A stretch of 64,000 nucleotides of DNA from 1162T-S-0a-05 sp050299435 (GTDB taxonomy: Bacteria > Pseudomonadota > Gammaproteobacteria > Pseudomonadales > Cellvibrionaceae): assembly GCA_050299435.1 (NCBI GenBank), contig JBNKVX010000010.1, positions 1-64,000 of the forward strand. The letters run 5' to 3'. Positions 50,785 through 60,802 of this stretch are shown one piece after another (position 1 is the stretch's first letter; the number at the start of each line of letters is the position of its first letter). The notes below the pieces were generated by a model. It was not told the origin of the DNA and did no database searches. It saw only the letters and a program-made list of their open reading frames with translations. Made by a program: the position numbers and the translations under genes.

Positions 50785-52544
50785 GATTGTCTTTCCTCCA
50801 ATTTCTTTTTCGCTTCATGCATTTTTAATTCAGCTTCTTTTACACGCGCCGCAAGCGCGTCCAGGCGAGCGGGATCAGCGCCTTCTTCTTGATTTTTGAT
50901 TAAAGTGGCGCGTGCGCGCTCAAGTCGGCTTTCAGCACTGGAAAGGCCCCGCTGTAAACGCGCGAGCTCTTTTTCCGGGTCGCCGGCCGACTCCTGTTTA
51001 AGGGAGGCGAGCGCATTCTCAACTAGTACAGATTTGATGACTTTCATTGAGGCTTCGCCCGATGTTTCTGTGCCGGTTTTCTTAGCCAACTTTTGTTTAG
51101 CGACCTCAGCGGCTTGTTTACGTGCAGCGCGTTTGGCTTCTTTCTCCGCTTCGGCTTTTTCGATGCGTGCTTTACGTGCTTCAAAACGCAAGCGTGCTTG
51201 ATCTGATTTTTCTTTTTCTTTTTGATGTTGGCGAATCAAGCCTTTGCCTGCACGAAAATATTGTACCAGTGGGATAGCGCTTGGACAGACATAGGAACAA
51301 GCACCACACTCTATACAGTCACTTAGGTTGTAGGCATTTAATTTATCCTGGTCCTCAGCCCGTGAGTACCAATACAGTTGCTGAGGTAACAATTCTGCGG
51401 GGCAAGCTTCCGCACATAAGCCACACCGAATACAGGCTTGTTCCGGTGGTGGTAGAGGTAGCTCTTCTTGCGATGGAACAAGTAAACAGTTAGTTGCTTT
51501 TAGTACAGGAGCCGCCGCATCTTCAATTGCCCAACCCATCATTGGGCCACCAACAACGATACGTTGTTTTTTTTGTGCGACAAAACCGCGTTCTCTTAAT
51601 ACGTGTTTTATGGGTGTGCCGATGGGAAGTTCAAGATTTCCTTGTCGACTTAAAGTCTTGCCCACCACTGTGGTGATACGCGAAATTAGCGGCTTGCCAT
51701 AACGAAGGGCTTGCCACACTGCGCGACACGTACCCACATTTTGCATCACAATGCCAATTTGTGCGGGAATTCCGCCGCTCGGTACTTCCTTACCAGTGAG
51801 CAAATAAATTAATTGTTTTTCACCACCCGAAGGATATTTGGTGGGGACCACTAAGAGCTCTATGGGTATGTCAGCCTTCGCATTGTTTATTGCGGTTTGC
51901 AGACATTGGATGGCAGCAGGTTTATTGTCTTCAATGCCGATCAAAATATTGCGCAAATTCGGAAAGGTTTTTGAAAGCAATAATGCGCCTGCAATTACCT
52001 CATCACTATAATTGCGTAATAACATATCATCTGCGGTGATATAGGGTTCACACTCCGCGGCATTCAAAATAAATGTATCAATTTTTTCGCTGCCCAATTT
52101 TACCGAAGTGGGAAAGCCTGCGCCGCCCATACCCGCAATACCTGCAGTACGCACTAAATCAATTATTGTTCTTGCATCTAAAGAATGGGGATCACTGACA
52201 TTTTCCAGATTGATCCATTTGTCTTCGCCGTCACTTTTAATTATCACTGAAAGAACAGGTAAGCCTGAAGGGTGATTGCTTGCTGCAAGACGAATAGCTT
52301 CTACTACACCTGAAGTAGGTGCATGAATGTTTGTGCTTATAAATCCTTGGGCTTCAGCGATACATTGTCCCTTCAAAACTTTTTCGCCAGGTGAAACGAT
52401 AGGTGAAGCCGGTGCGCCAATGTGCTGATTGAGCGGAACTACAAATTCATCAGCTAAGGGAATAGTTTCAATGGCTTGTTGCGTGCTTTGGGTTTTATTT
52501 TCTGGCGGGTGTATGCCGCCGTGGAAATCAAAAATCTTTCTCAC
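50781..52544 (-). CDS. rsxC: electron transport complex subunit RsxC
   Basis: A 587-residue subunit that binds NADH/FMN and two [4Fe-4S] clusters. 'FHGGIHPPENK' starts it, 'VGGPMMG' and 'GGAGFPTSVK' mark the NuoF-like flavin/NADH part, and two ferredoxin motifs, CIRCGLCAEACP and CIECGACSYVCP, are near 370-420. The last 130 residues are Ala/Glu/Lys-rich coil, as often in proteobacterial RsxC. It starts with GTG inside the rsxB stop (GTGA). Confidence 0.95.
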   Translation of the reverse strand: MRKIFDFHGGIHPPENKTQSTQQAIETIPLADEFVVPLNQHIGAPASPIVSPGEKVLKGQCIAEAQGFISTNIHAPTSGVVEAIRLAASNHPSGLPVLSVIIKSDGEDKWINLENVSDPHSLDARTIIDLVRTAGIAGMGGAGFPTSVKLGSEKIDTFILNAAECEPYITADDMLLRNYSDEVIAGALLLSKTFPNLRNILIGIEDNKPAAIQCLQTAINNAKADIPIELLVVPTKYPSGGEKQLIYLLTGKEVPSGGIPAQIGIVMQNVGTCRAVWQALRYGKPLISRITTVVGKTLSRQGNLELPIGTPIKHVLRERGFVAQKKQRIVVGGPMMGWAIEDAAAPVLKATNCLLVPSQEELPLPPPEQACIRCGLCAEACPAELLPQQLYWYSRAEDQDKLNAYNLSDCIECGACSYVCPSAIPLVQYFRAGKGLIRQHQKEKEKSDQARLRFEARKARIEKAEAEKEAKRAARKQAAEVAKQKLAKKTGTETSGEASMKVIKSVLVENALASLKQESAGDPEKELARLQRGLSSAESRLERARATLIKNQEEGADPARLDALAARVKEAELKMHEAKKKLEERQS

Positions 52545-53167
52545 GCGGCTTGCTCGTCGTTTTTGTCGTTATCCAAGTCGATGTTATTTCGATCACTTGC
52601 AATAATTTGATCTGCAGTGGGTAAATCCCAATGCCAATCACTGATCGTGGTTTCAATCGGAATCATATCAATGCAATCGACGGGACAAGGTTCCACACAT
52701 AAATCGCAGCCCGTACATTCACTTTCAATGACCGTGTGCATTTGCTTGGCTGCACCCAAAATAGCATCAACAGGGCAGGCTTGAATGCACTTGGTACAGC
52801 CGATACATTCATCCTCGCGAATGAAGGCAACTTTTTTAATATCTTCCTCGCCGTGTTCTTCATCAAGAGTGGGGGCTTCCACATCCAATAAGTCAGCGAG
52901 TGCATTAATCGTTGCCTGCCCCCCTGGCGGACATTTGTTTATGGCTTCACCATTCACAATACCCTGCGCATAAGGTCTGCACCCTGGATGTCCACACTGA
53001 CCACATTGAGTTTGTGGTAATAAGGCATCAACTTGTTCGACGAGCGGATCACCTTCGACTTTAAATTTAACCGCAGCAAATCCCAAAACGGCTCCAAAGC
53101 ACGCAGCAAGTACTCCCAAAGCGACTAATGCGCTGATGAAAGAATGGGAAAGTAATAAATCAAGCAC
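52541..53167 (-). CDS. rsxB: electron transport complex subunit RsxB
   Basis: A 208-residue ferredoxin subunit. An N-terminal membrane helix (about 8-30) is followed by a CGQCGHPGC cluster motif (an Fe-S domain) and two ferredoxin motifs, CIGCTKCIQACP and CTGCDLCVEPCP. It moves electrons between RsxC and the membrane subunits. Starts with GTG at 53167, sharing one base with the rsxA stop (TAGTG). Confidence 0.95.
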   Translation of the reverse strand: MLDLLLSHSFISALVALGVLAACFGAVLGFAAVKFKVEGDPLVEQVDALLPQTQCGQCGHPGCRPYAQGIVNGEAINKCPPGGQATINALADLLDVEAPTLDEEHGEEDIKKVAFIREDECIGCTKCIQACPVDAILGAAKQMHTVIESECTGCDLCVEPCPVDCIDMIPIETTISDWHWDLPTADQIIASDRNNIDLDNDKNDEQAA

Positions 53168-53739
53168 TACACAAGCCCCGCAAAACCCATAAATGCCAGA
53201 GCCATTAAGCCAGCGGTGATCATTCCAATGGCTGCACCTTTAAAAGGGGTGGGTACGTCAGCCACAGCAAGACGTTCGCGCATAGCGGAAAATAAAACCA
53301 GCACCAGGGAAAAGCCTAAGGCAGCACCGAAACCGTAAACGGCTGATTCAAAAAATGAATGTGCCTTATTGGTATTTTGAAGCGCGACACCCAGCACGGC
53401 ACAGTTTGTGGTGATTAAAGGAAGAAAGACACCAAGGACTCGATATAAAAGCGGGCTGGTTTTTTCAATGAACATTTTTGCAAACTGAACTACCGCCGCT
53501 ATTACAAGAATAAAGGAAATAGTCTTTAGGTAGGCTAGACCCAGAGGAACAAGAATCCATGCGTGCACCATATAACTGCAAATTGAAGCCAGCGTTAGCA
53601 CAAAAGTTGTGGCCGCACTCATGCCTATGGCGGTCTCAACTTTGTTGGAGACGCCCATAAAGGGGCAGAGCCCAAGAAACTGCACAAGCACGAAATTGTT
53701 GACCAATACCGTGCTGATAATAATGAGAACAAATTCCAA
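53167..53739 (-). CDS. rsxA: electron transport complex subunit RsxA
   Basis: A 190-residue inner-membrane protein with six helices. 'VLVNNFVLVQFLGLCPFMGVSNK' and 'LPLITTNCAVLGVALQN' are the two inverted halves that hold the intramembrane [2Fe-2S] cluster (one cysteine each). It heads the rsxABCDGE operon and is 11 bases from metG, so it may also be cotranscribed with metG. Confidence 0.96.
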   Translation of the reverse strand: MEFVLIIISTVLVNNFVLVQFLGLCPFMGVSNKVETAIGMSAATTFVLTLASICSYMVHAWILVPLGLAYLKTISFILVIAAVVQFAKMFIEKTSPLLYRVLGVFLPLITTNCAVLGVALQNTNKAHSFFESAVYGFGAALGFSLVLVLFSAMRERLAVADVPTPFKGAAIGMITAGLMALAFMGFAGLV

Positions 53740-53750
53740 GTCAGAACCTC

Positions 53751-55775
53751 TTACATTACTCGCATGCCGGGCTCAGCTCCGGCATTGGGCTCAAGTATAT
53801 AAATGTCCTTTCCGCCAGGGCCAGCAGCGAGCACCATGCCTTCACTCATACCAAATTTCATTTTGCGCGCTTTTAGGTTCGCCACCATCACTGTGTGTTT
53901 ACCAATTAAATCTTCAGGTTTATAAGCACTTTTAATTCCTGCAAAAACATTGCGTGTTTCAGCACCTAGATCAAGCGTGAGCCTCAATAACTTATCGGCA
54001 CCTTCAACATGTTCGGCATTTGCAATGCGTGCAATTCGCAAATCTATTTTGGCAAAATCGCCGTATTCAATTTCTGCTGCAAGAGGCTCTTTGTTCAGCC
54101 AAGCATTGGTATCGACTTGGCTATCAACTTGGGTCATGTCTTCTTTTGAATTTTCAATCATGGCTTGTACCTTGTCGGCTTCCACTCTTGTCATTAAGGG
54201 TTTAAATTTCGAAATACTGTGCTCACCTAACCAGGTTTCAGCGGCTCGCCAAGTCAATTCGGTGTTGAGAAAGGTTTCCGTTGCTTCAGCTGTTGCTGGC
54301 AGCACGGGTTTTAACCAGGTCATTAACAAACGAAAGCAGTTAATTCCCAGCGAACAGATCGCGTTTACTTCGTCTTCCTTTCCGCTTTCTTTGGCTAAAC
54401 TCCAGGGTGCTTGTTCAGCGATATATTCGTTGGCGGCATCAGCGAGAGTCATAATTTCGCGCACTGCTTTACTGTATTCACGGTTTTCATAGTGCTCGGC
54501 AATTACAGCATTGGCTGCAGTAAATCTTTGCCACAATTTTTTGTCAGCGATGTGACTAGAAAGCGGTTTGCCACTTTTATTAATAAATTTTGCGGTGCGG
54601 CTTGCAATGTTGACCACTTTGCCCACTAGGTCGGAATTAACGCGCTGTACAAAATCATCGAGATTTAAATCAATGTCGTCCACGGTATTAGTCAATTTGG
54701 CGGCGTAGTAATAACGTAAATATTCCGGATTGAGGTGATCAAGGTAAATTCGGGCATTAACAAAGGTGCCGCGAGACTTTGACATTTTCTTGCCATCAAC
54801 AGTTAGAAAACCATGCACGCACACTTTGGAAGGAGTGCGATAACCTGCATCTTTTAGCATGGCTGGCCAAAACAAAGCGTGAAAATTGACAATGTCTTTG
54901 CCGATAAAATGATAAAGCTCATTTTCTGAATCGACTTTCCAATATGCATCAAAATCGATACCTTCACGCTCACAGAGATTTTTAAAGCTCGCCATATAAC
55001 CAATTGGTGCATCGAGCCATACGTAAAAATATTTTCCTGGTTGGCCAGGAATTTCAAAACCAAAATAGGGAGCGTCGCGACTGATATCCCATTCTTGCAA
55101 TCCGGAGTCCAGCCATTCAGCGAGTTTATTCGCGACTTCTTCTTGCAGGTGTCCAGCGCGCGTCCAGGTTTTCAAAAATTCGCTGAAATCCGGAAGCGTA
55201 AAGAAAAAATGACTACTTTCTTTGGCAATGGGTGTCGCGCCCGAATAAACGGAAATGGGATCAATCAACTCCATCGGAGAATAGGTCGCACTGCAGACTT
55301 CACAGTTATCACCGTATTGATCCGGTGATTTACAGTTTGGACAACTGCCTTTTACGTAGCGGTCTGCCAGGAAAAGTTTTTTTTCGGGGTCAAAAGCTTG
55401 AGTTATCTTACGCTCCACTATGTGACCGTTATCTTTAACTCGCGCATAAATCAGATTTGAAAGCGCCTGATTTTCTGAAGAGTGAGTGCTGTAATAGTTG
55501 TCAAAGCCGATCAAAAAGTCTTTGAAATCGGCTTCGTGCTCGGCTTTGATTTTTGCAATTTGTTCTTCGGGTGAGATGTCTTGTTTCTCTGCGCTCAGCA
55601 TTATCGCCGTGCCATGGGCATCGTCAGCGCACACGTAATAGCAGGTATTACCGCGAAGCTTCTGAAAGCGCACCCAGATATCTGTTTGGATGGTTTCCAC
55701 CATATGCCCCAAATGTATCGAGCCATTGGCATAGGGCAGGGCGCTGGTTACAAGGATGTTGCGGGTTTTGGTCAT
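53751..55775 (-). CDS. metG: methionyl-tRNA synthetase
   Basis: A 674-residue class I synthetase. 'PYANGSIHLGHMVE' carries the HIGH-type site, GKKMSKSRGT the KMSKS loop, and a zinc knuckle CPNC...CEVC lies near 145-165. The C-terminal 110 residues form the tRNA-binding EMAP/Trbp111-like domain ('IDLRIARIANAEHVEGADKLLRLTLDLG'). The end is followed after 11 bases by rsxA. The start is divergent from an S9 peptidase across 293 bases. Confidence 0.97.
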   Translation of the reverse strand: MTKTRNILVTSALPYANGSIHLGHMVETIQTDIWVRFQKLRGNTCYYVCADDAHGTAIMLSAEKQDISPEEQIAKIKAEHEADFKDFLIGFDNYYSTHSSENQALSNLIYARVKDNGHIVERKITQAFDPEKKLFLADRYVKGSCPNCKSPDQYGDNCEVCSATYSPMELIDPISVYSGATPIAKESSHFFFTLPDFSEFLKTWTRAGHLQEEVANKLAEWLDSGLQEWDISRDAPYFGFEIPGQPGKYFYVWLDAPIGYMASFKNLCEREGIDFDAYWKVDSENELYHFIGKDIVNFHALFWPAMLKDAGYRTPSKVCVHGFLTVDGKKMSKSRGTFVNARIYLDHLNPEYLRYYYAAKLTNTVDDIDLNLDDFVQRVNSDLVGKVVNIASRTAKFINKSGKPLSSHIADKKLWQRFTAANAVIAEHYENREYSKAVREIMTLADAANEYIAEQAPWSLAKESGKEDEVNAICSLGINCFRLLMTWLKPVLPATAEATETFLNTELTWRAAETWLGEHSISKFKPLMTRVEADKVQAMIENSKEDMTQVDSQVDTNAWLNKEPLAAEIEYGDFAKIDLRIARIANAEHVEGADKLLRLTLDLGAETRNVFAGIKSAYKPEDLIGKHTVMVANLKARKMKFGMSEGMVLAAGPGGKDIYILEPNAGAEPGMRVM

Positions 55776-56068
55776 CTCTCTTCCCGGTAAGGTTAGGTCG
55801 CTTCAGGATTTCGTTTAAGCCGAGGTCAAACGGGGCGCAACTATAGCAAATCCGGGGTATTAAGACTATTTTCGTTTCGTCAAAATCCAGCCAAACCCGA
55901 AGTCAATATTGGGGAGATTTGCAGCGGGTTGGACCTGCCTCAGTAGCACTCATCAATACCCCAAAGGCAAAGGTTAACTTTACATTGCAGGCATTGAATA
56001 TGGATTTATGGTTTTGTAAGTGGGTAAAATACGGTGAGAATGTGGAATTGAATTAAAGGAAAATAATA

Positions 56069-58027
56069 ATGAAGCGAGTGTTGCTCAATATAATATTCGG
56101 TGCGATTTCCCTATTTCCGGTGTGTGTAGCACACGCTGCCCCAAGCCTTGAAGATTACGGACAATTAGCTGAAATTCAGCAAATGGCGATTTCTCCCGAC
56201 GGCAATTATATTGCTTTTCGTAATGTGAAGTCTGAATCAGACTACGTGTTAGTTGTTTCATTAAAAGACGGCAAACGTGTTTCGGGATTGGATGTGACCA
56301 ATGTAAAACCTCGATATTTGAAGTTTTTCAACAATGAAGAAGTTCTTCTGTTTGCCTCTGATCATACTCGTGTCTTTGGATTTGGCGGAAAATTCGAATT
56401 AAGCACCGCTTTCTCTTTTAATATAAACACCAAGAAGGTCAAGCAGCTTCTTAGACCTGGAGATGGTGTCGTATACCCCGGCCAAACCGGATTGGGGAAA
56501 ATTGTCGGGTACTCGCCAGATGGTAAATATGCCTATATGCCGGCCTATTATGGCGACCCCACAGTGGTAATGGGAGAATGGGTAGATCCCTCTTATGTTT
56601 TGCTGCGGGTTCGCGTAGGAGCATCAGGTAAGCCACGAAGATATAAATTGGGGCCCTACGAGGCGCAAGATTATTTTGTCGATAAAAAAGGGGAGGTGGT
56701 TGCGCGCGAAGATTTTGATGAATCAAAAAATTTGCATCTCATTCATATATATGAAGGCAAGAAGCTGCGCGAAATTTTCAGGGAAGAAACGCCGTATAAA
56801 ACCAAGAGCTTTGTTGGTTTGACGGAAGATGAAAAAAATCTTGTGATGATTAAGACAAGTAAAAAAACGGGTCGACAAGCTTTTTATACTTTGAGTCTCA
56901 AAAATGGCGAAATTGAGGGTCCATTTCATGATAACGCCAAAGCCGACATCGTGAGCGTGATTACCGACCCGCAAAGAATTGTACTTGGTTTGGAATATTC
57001 AGGATTTACACCCACCTACAAATTTTTCAACGAAAAACTTAATGAAAGAGTGAAACAAATTCAAGCACAATTTCCTGAGCATGCTGTGTCGATTGTTGAT
57101 CATTCGACTGATTGGAAACATATCGTTGTATTGGTAGAAGGTAGTCAAGCTGCGGGTGACTATTTTCTTTTTAGCGAAGGTAAGCCAGCTGCTTTTATCA
57201 CTTCCAGCCGTCCTTCCATCAAGCCTGAAAACATACATCCAGTGGGAACAGTGGCTTTTACCGCAAGAGACGGTTTAAAAATCCCGACGCTGGTTACGAT
57301 TCCGCGTGATCATGTTGCTGACATGAAAAACTTACCAGCCGTGATTATGCCCCACGGAGGCCCTGCATCCTATGATCAAATCGGCTTTGATTTCATCGCA
57401 CAAGCCCTATCCGAGCAAGGTTATATTGTGATTAAGCCTCAGTTTAGAGGGTCTTCTGGCTTTGGTATTGATCACTTGGTTGCTGGCTATGGTGAGTGGG
57501 GTGGCAAGATGCAAGATGATATATCTGATGCTGTAAAATTTTTTACTGACCAAAAAATTATTGATCCAACCAGAGTGTGCATCCTCGGCGCAAGTTACGG
57601 AGGTTATGCAGCACTTGCTGGTGGGGCTTTCACACCTGAATTGTATAAATGTGTTGTATCTATAAATGGAATCGGCGATTTGTACGATTTCCGTTCCTGG
57701 ATTAAAAGCGAAACAGGGCGCTCAAGCGAAGCAGTTGCTTATTGGGAAACACAAATCGGCGATGACAATTTTACAAAAGCGGGAGCAAAAGAACGTTCAC
57801 CAGCACATTTCGTAGAGAATTTTAAAGCACCTGTGCTGTTGATACATGGCGAAGATGATGAGGTGGTCCCACCGTCACAGTCAAAAGGCATGTATAAGGC
57901 TCTTAAAAAAGCCGATAAACCAGTGGAATATGTCGGGTTAGAAGGCGATGATCATTACTTGTCGCTTGGAGAAACCCGTATACAATCCTTAAAAGCGGCA
58001 ATAGAGTTTATTAATAAAAATATTTAG
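56069..58027 (+). CDS. S9 family peptidase (prolyl oligopeptidase / acylaminoacyl-peptidase type)
   Basis: A 652-residue exported serine peptidase. A signal peptide (about 1-24, ending VAHA) is followed by a seven-bladed beta-propeller part (about 30-390, with 'AISPDGNYIAFRN') and an alpha/beta hydrolase domain (about 400-650). The catalytic residues are Ser in GASYGGYAA, Asp in HGEDDEVVP and His in GDDHYL. Likely periplasmic; it removes dipeptides or acyl-amino acids. It is followed 17 bases later by a small membrane protein, probably cotranscribed. Confidence 0.92.
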   Translation: MKRVLLNIIFGAISLFPVCVAHAAPSLEDYGQLAEIQQMAISPDGNYIAFRNVKSESDYVLVVSLKDGKRVSGLDVTNVKPRYLKFFNNEEVLLFASDHTRVFGFGGKFELSTAFSFNINTKKVKQLLRPGDGVVYPGQTGLGKIVGYSPDGKYAYMPAYYGDPTVVMGEWVDPSYVLLRVRVGASGKPRRYKLGPYEAQDYFVDKKGEVVAREDFDESKNLHLIHIYEGKKLREIFREETPYKTKSFVGLTEDEKNLVMIKTSKKTGRQAFYTLSLKNGEIEGPFHDNAKADIVSVITDPQRIVLGLEYSGFTPTYKFFNEKLNERVKQIQAQFPEHAVSIVDHSTDWKHIVVLVEGSQAAGDYFLFSEGKPAAFITSSRPSIKPENIHPVGTVAFTARDGLKIPTLVTIPRDHVADMKNLPAVIMPHGGPASYDQIGFDFIAQALSEQGYIVIKPQFRGSSGFGIDHLVAGYGEWGGKMQDDISDAVKFFTDQKIIDPTRVCILGASYGGYAALAGGAFTPELYKCVVSINGIGDLYDFRSWIKSETGRSSEAVAYWETQIGDDNFTKAGAKERSPAHFVENFKAPVLLIHGEDDEVVPPSQSKGMYKALKKADKPVEYVGLEGDDHYLSLGETRIQSLKAAIEFINKNI

Positions 58028-58044
58028 GAAGCTGGAAAGAGCTT

Positions 58045-58503
58045 ATGTCTGATAGTCACTATAGCGCACCAGAATCTAGTCTGGTTTCCGGAAATGGGAA
58101 TATTTCTGAATTGATTGAACCTTTAATTGCAACCAGGAAGTGGGTAAGGCTTTGTTCAATTGTCGGTTTTATTTTTACTGGATTAATACTTATCGCAACG
58201 CTGGTTAGCTTGGTGGGAGCTAATCTCATGAGTCACTTAGGTGTTGGCGCGAGAGGATTCAGTGGCGTGATCACTTATCTCATTCTGCTTTTTTTCTTTT
58301 TAGTGCCAAGTTATTATCTTTTTCGTTATGCGAGTGCGATAACAGCGGTAGAAAACTCCCATAGTCCAGAAGATTTATCTATGGCCCTTGAATATCAAAA
58401 GTCATTTTGGAAGTTTGTCGGAATCGTAACTTTGGTTTATTTTGCTTTCCTTGCTATAGCGATTATAGTTGGAGTGACTACTGTAAATTCTTTTTCTCAG
58501 TGA
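58045..58503 (+). CDS. DUF5362-like membrane protein
   Basis: A 152-residue protein with a cytoplasmic N-terminal part (about 1-28, rich in Ser) and four membrane segments (about 38-62, 75-97, 100-108, 125-148). 'TRKWVRLCSIVGFIFTGLIL', 'FFLVPSYYLFRYASAI' and 'LSMALEYQKSFWKFVGIVTLV' fit the DUF5362 family, a weak recollection. Function unknown. It follows the peptidase by 17 bases. Confidence 0.7.
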   Translation: MSDSHYSAPESSLVSGNGNISELIEPLIATRKWVRLCSIVGFIFTGLILIATLVSLVGANLMSHLGVGARGFSGVITYLILLFFFLVPSYYLFRYASAITAVENSHSPEDLSMALEYQKSFWKFVGIVTLVYFAFLAIAIIVGVTTVNSFSQ

Positions 58504-58511
58504 TGAGCGAG

Positions 58512-58540
58512 CTAAATTTATTCAAGGTAAGTAAATTTAG
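58512..58540. repeat. 9-bp inverted repeat between convergent genes
   Basis: CTAAATTTA and TAAATTTAG separated by 11 bases form an AT-rich hairpin between the DUF5362-like gene and the TMEM175-like gene. It may help end transcription, but no T-run follows. Confidence 0.45.
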
Positions 58541-59268
58541 TCAAAGCAAGAGAGTGCTTTGACTTTTTTGCCATAGTGCACATGAATTAAAGGTGTCGCT
58601 ATTGCTAAACCAAAATAAACAAAACCAGCAAAGTTACGCCAATTATTTGCGGCGCATATAGCGATAACGATTGATGTTAATGCAAAAATCACTTGCGCAG
58701 ACCAAATTGCGATTCCACTCTTGGTGAGTAAAATTTCGGTGTCGTTGAGTAATAATTCACGACGTTTTTTTAAGGCATGCAAATAAAGAAGCGCAACAAT
58801 ACCTGCTAAGGTGAAGTAACCCACTCCATAAACGATAAAAATATTTGCCATTTCATCCATTGAATTAATACTAAAGGTGCTTGATGCCCAACCTTGAGTG
58901 GCATAGGTGGCAAAAGCAGAAAAAATCAGTCGTAAGGGGTATACGAAAACCAGAATGGTAAAAATCATAACAAGCGTCAAAAAAGTTGCCCAAGCGTCTT
59001 CCATTCCGAACCGGCTACTCCACATACGGTGAGCGATCCAGAACGCCGCAAGCTGCGCGAAGCTCATGGCAAAAGCCGGGATGGATTTAAGTGCATGCAT
59101 AAGTTCATTGTAATTTTCCGGAATTGCCCCTACCGATACCACCAGCATTGTTAAAGCAAAAGCAAACGCAGCATCGGAAAAAACTTCCAACCTTGTCATA
59201 CTTTCTCCGCGCATACGGAAGCCATTGCGTATAGAAAGGTTTTGCAAGTCTGCAGGAGTCCATTTCAT
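58537..59268 (-). CDS. TMEM175-family potassium channel-like protein (DUF1211)
   Basis: A 243-residue membrane protein with six helices and the family motif R-x-x-x-F-S-D in 'RLEVFSDAAFAFALTMLVV' near the start. Two-repeat bacterial TMEM175 proteins form K+ channels; this one has the usual length. A longer frame begins with TTG at 59301, but the ATG at 59268 is more likely; no clear ribosome site is present for either. Confidence 0.8.
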   Translation of the reverse strand: MKWTPADLQNLSIRNGFRMRGESMTRLEVFSDAAFAFALTMLVVSVGAIPENYNELMHALKSIPAFAMSFAQLAAFWIAHRMWSSRFGMEDAWATFLTLVMIFTILVFVYPLRLIFSAFATYATQGWASSTFSINSMDEMANIFIVYGVGYFTLAGIVALLYLHALKKRRELLLNDTEILLTKSGIAIWSAQVIFALTSIVIAICAANNWRNFAGFVYFGLAIATPLIHVHYGKKVKALSCFD

Positions 59269-59420
59269 GTCATTTGATTTTGCATTGTGGGCGATCTGCA
59301 AATGTATAGTCGAAACTCAAATAACTCAAGCGTTGTTCAAATAATTTAATTGCGACGGTACTGGTATTTCCCTGATGTATCGCTGACAATTACGTTCTTC
59401 GCAAATGTGTGCCGACTGTA

Positions 59421-60194
59421 ATGGAATTTGCAGATTTTTCGATTGAGCTACTTACATTGTTGTTTTTTGTCGCGATGTTTGCTGGTGTGGTGGATACCCT
59501 TGCAGGAGGCGGTGGCTTAATCGTTATGCCCGCTTTAATTATGAGTGGCCTACCTGCACTTGCAGTATTGGGCACCAATAAATTGCAGGGTTGCATGGGG
59601 ACAGCCACCTCAAGTTTTATGATGTTGAGGAAGGGCCGCATTACCGTTAAAGAAGTAAAGGTAATGATGTTATATGCATTTATGGGCGCTTTTGCTGGTG
59701 CAGTGGCAGTTCAATATGTCAATACGGATGCACTGGAAATACTTATTCCCATCGTATTGGCAGTAATTGCGCTGTATTTTTTGTTTGCACCTATCCCAAG
59801 TGAGCACTTGGGAAAAGTTAAATTGTCAGATAAAAAATTTACCGCTTTTGTTGTGCCAACTATCGGTGCTTATGATGGAATGTTTGGCCCGGGCACAGGC
59901 TCATTTTTTGCTGCGGCGGGTGTTTCTTTAAAAGGCCTGGGTATTGTCCAGGCAACCGCCGTGGCCAAACCATTAAATTTTGCAACTAATGCAGCGGCGA
60001 TAACAGTGTTTGTGTTCGTTGGCCAAGTCATATGGCCAGTCGCATTGGTGATGATGTTGGGACAGCTGTGCGGCGCCTGGATCGGCTCCCATTGTTTATT
60101 GCGCATTTCGCCCGCAAAATTACGCTTGCTTGTGGTGCTAATTTGTTTTTCGCTTTTAGCAAAATATGTTTACACAAGCTGGGGTTTTCATTAA
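59421..60194 (+). CDS. TSUP-family (TauE/SafE) anion exporter
   Basis: A 257-residue protein with about eight membrane segments. 'FAGVVDTLAGGGGLIVMPALIMSGLPALAVLGTNKLQGCMGT' and 'YDGMFGPGTGSFF' are the duplicated TauE/SafE motifs. Members export or import sulfite, sulfoacetate or other anions. The ATG at 59421 is preferred over GTG at 59409. It lies 20 bases before a thioredoxin-like gene. Confidence 0.92.
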   Translation: MEFADFSIELLTLLFFVAMFAGVVDTLAGGGGLIVMPALIMSGLPALAVLGTNKLQGCMGTATSSFMMLRKGRITVKEVKVMMLYAFMGAFAGAVAVQYVNTDALEILIPIVLAVIALYFLFAPIPSEHLGKVKLSDKKFTAFVVPTIGAYDGMFGPGTGSFFAAAGVSLKGLGIVQATAVAKPLNFATNAAAITVFVFVGQVIWPVALVMMLGQLCGAWIGSHCLLRISPAKLRLLVVLICFSLLAKYVYTSWGFH

Positions 60195-60214
60195 CGAATT
60201 TATACGGAGGAAGT

Positions 60215-60760
60215 ATGGCTTTAACTGCATCTCTAATGTTGCCTTTGGGCACTCCTTGTCCTGATTTTGCACTGCCGGATCCATCGAGTGGTGGTGTTTT
60301 AACGCGCGATGATGTTTCTAAATCGCAAGGCTTGCTCGTCATTTTTATGTGTAACCATTGCCCCTATGTCAAACATATTCTGGATGGTATAAAAAAGTTT
60401 TCGGTGGATTATGCGAATAAGGAAATTGGCATCGTCGCTATTAGTTCAAATGACGTTGAGAATTATCCCGACGATGCGCCTGAATACATGGCTGAATTAA
60501 AGCTGGGTTTTCCTTATCTTTATGACGAAAGTCAGCAAGTAGCCAAAGCTTTTGATGCGGTTTGTACTCCCGAATTCTATTTGTTTGATGCAAGTTTGAA
60601 GCTGGTGTATCGCGGACAGTTTGACGATTCGAGACCAGGTAACGGCGCGCCCGTAACCGGAGCAGATTTGCGTGACGCAATGGATAACTTAATAGCGGGT
60701 GAGCAAATTAATGCTGATCAAAAACCGGGCATGGGTTGTAATATCAAATGGAAAGCTTAA
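60215..60760 (+). CDS. thioredoxin-like / AhpC-TSA family protein
   Basis: A 181-residue protein with a thioredoxin fold: 'PLGTPCPDFALPDPSSGGVL' opens it, and the active site reads FMCNHCPYVKH (C-x-x-C in CNHC). Family members with this CNHCPYVK motif are cytoplasmic reductases of unknown partner. A GGAGGAAGT site precedes the ATG at 60215, and the longer frame to 60032 overlaps the TSUP gene. It lies 42 bases before mrp. Confidence 0.9.
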   Translation: MALTASLMLPLGTPCPDFALPDPSSGGVLTRDDVSKSQGLLVIFMCNHCPYVKHILDGIKKFSVDYANKEIGIVAISSNDVENYPDDAPEYMAELKLGFPYLYDESQQVAKAFDAVCTPEFYLFDASLKLVYRGQFDDSRPGNGAPVTGADLRDAMDNLIAGEQINADQKPGMGCNIKWKA

Positions 60761-60802
60761 TCTAGGCGCTTTTATAAACTTGATGTGGGTTGGGAGTAAA
60801 TG

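Noticed and set aside
53950..54492. Plus-strand open frame of 180 codons
   Set aside because: It lies entirely inside metG on the opposite strand, and metG is certain.
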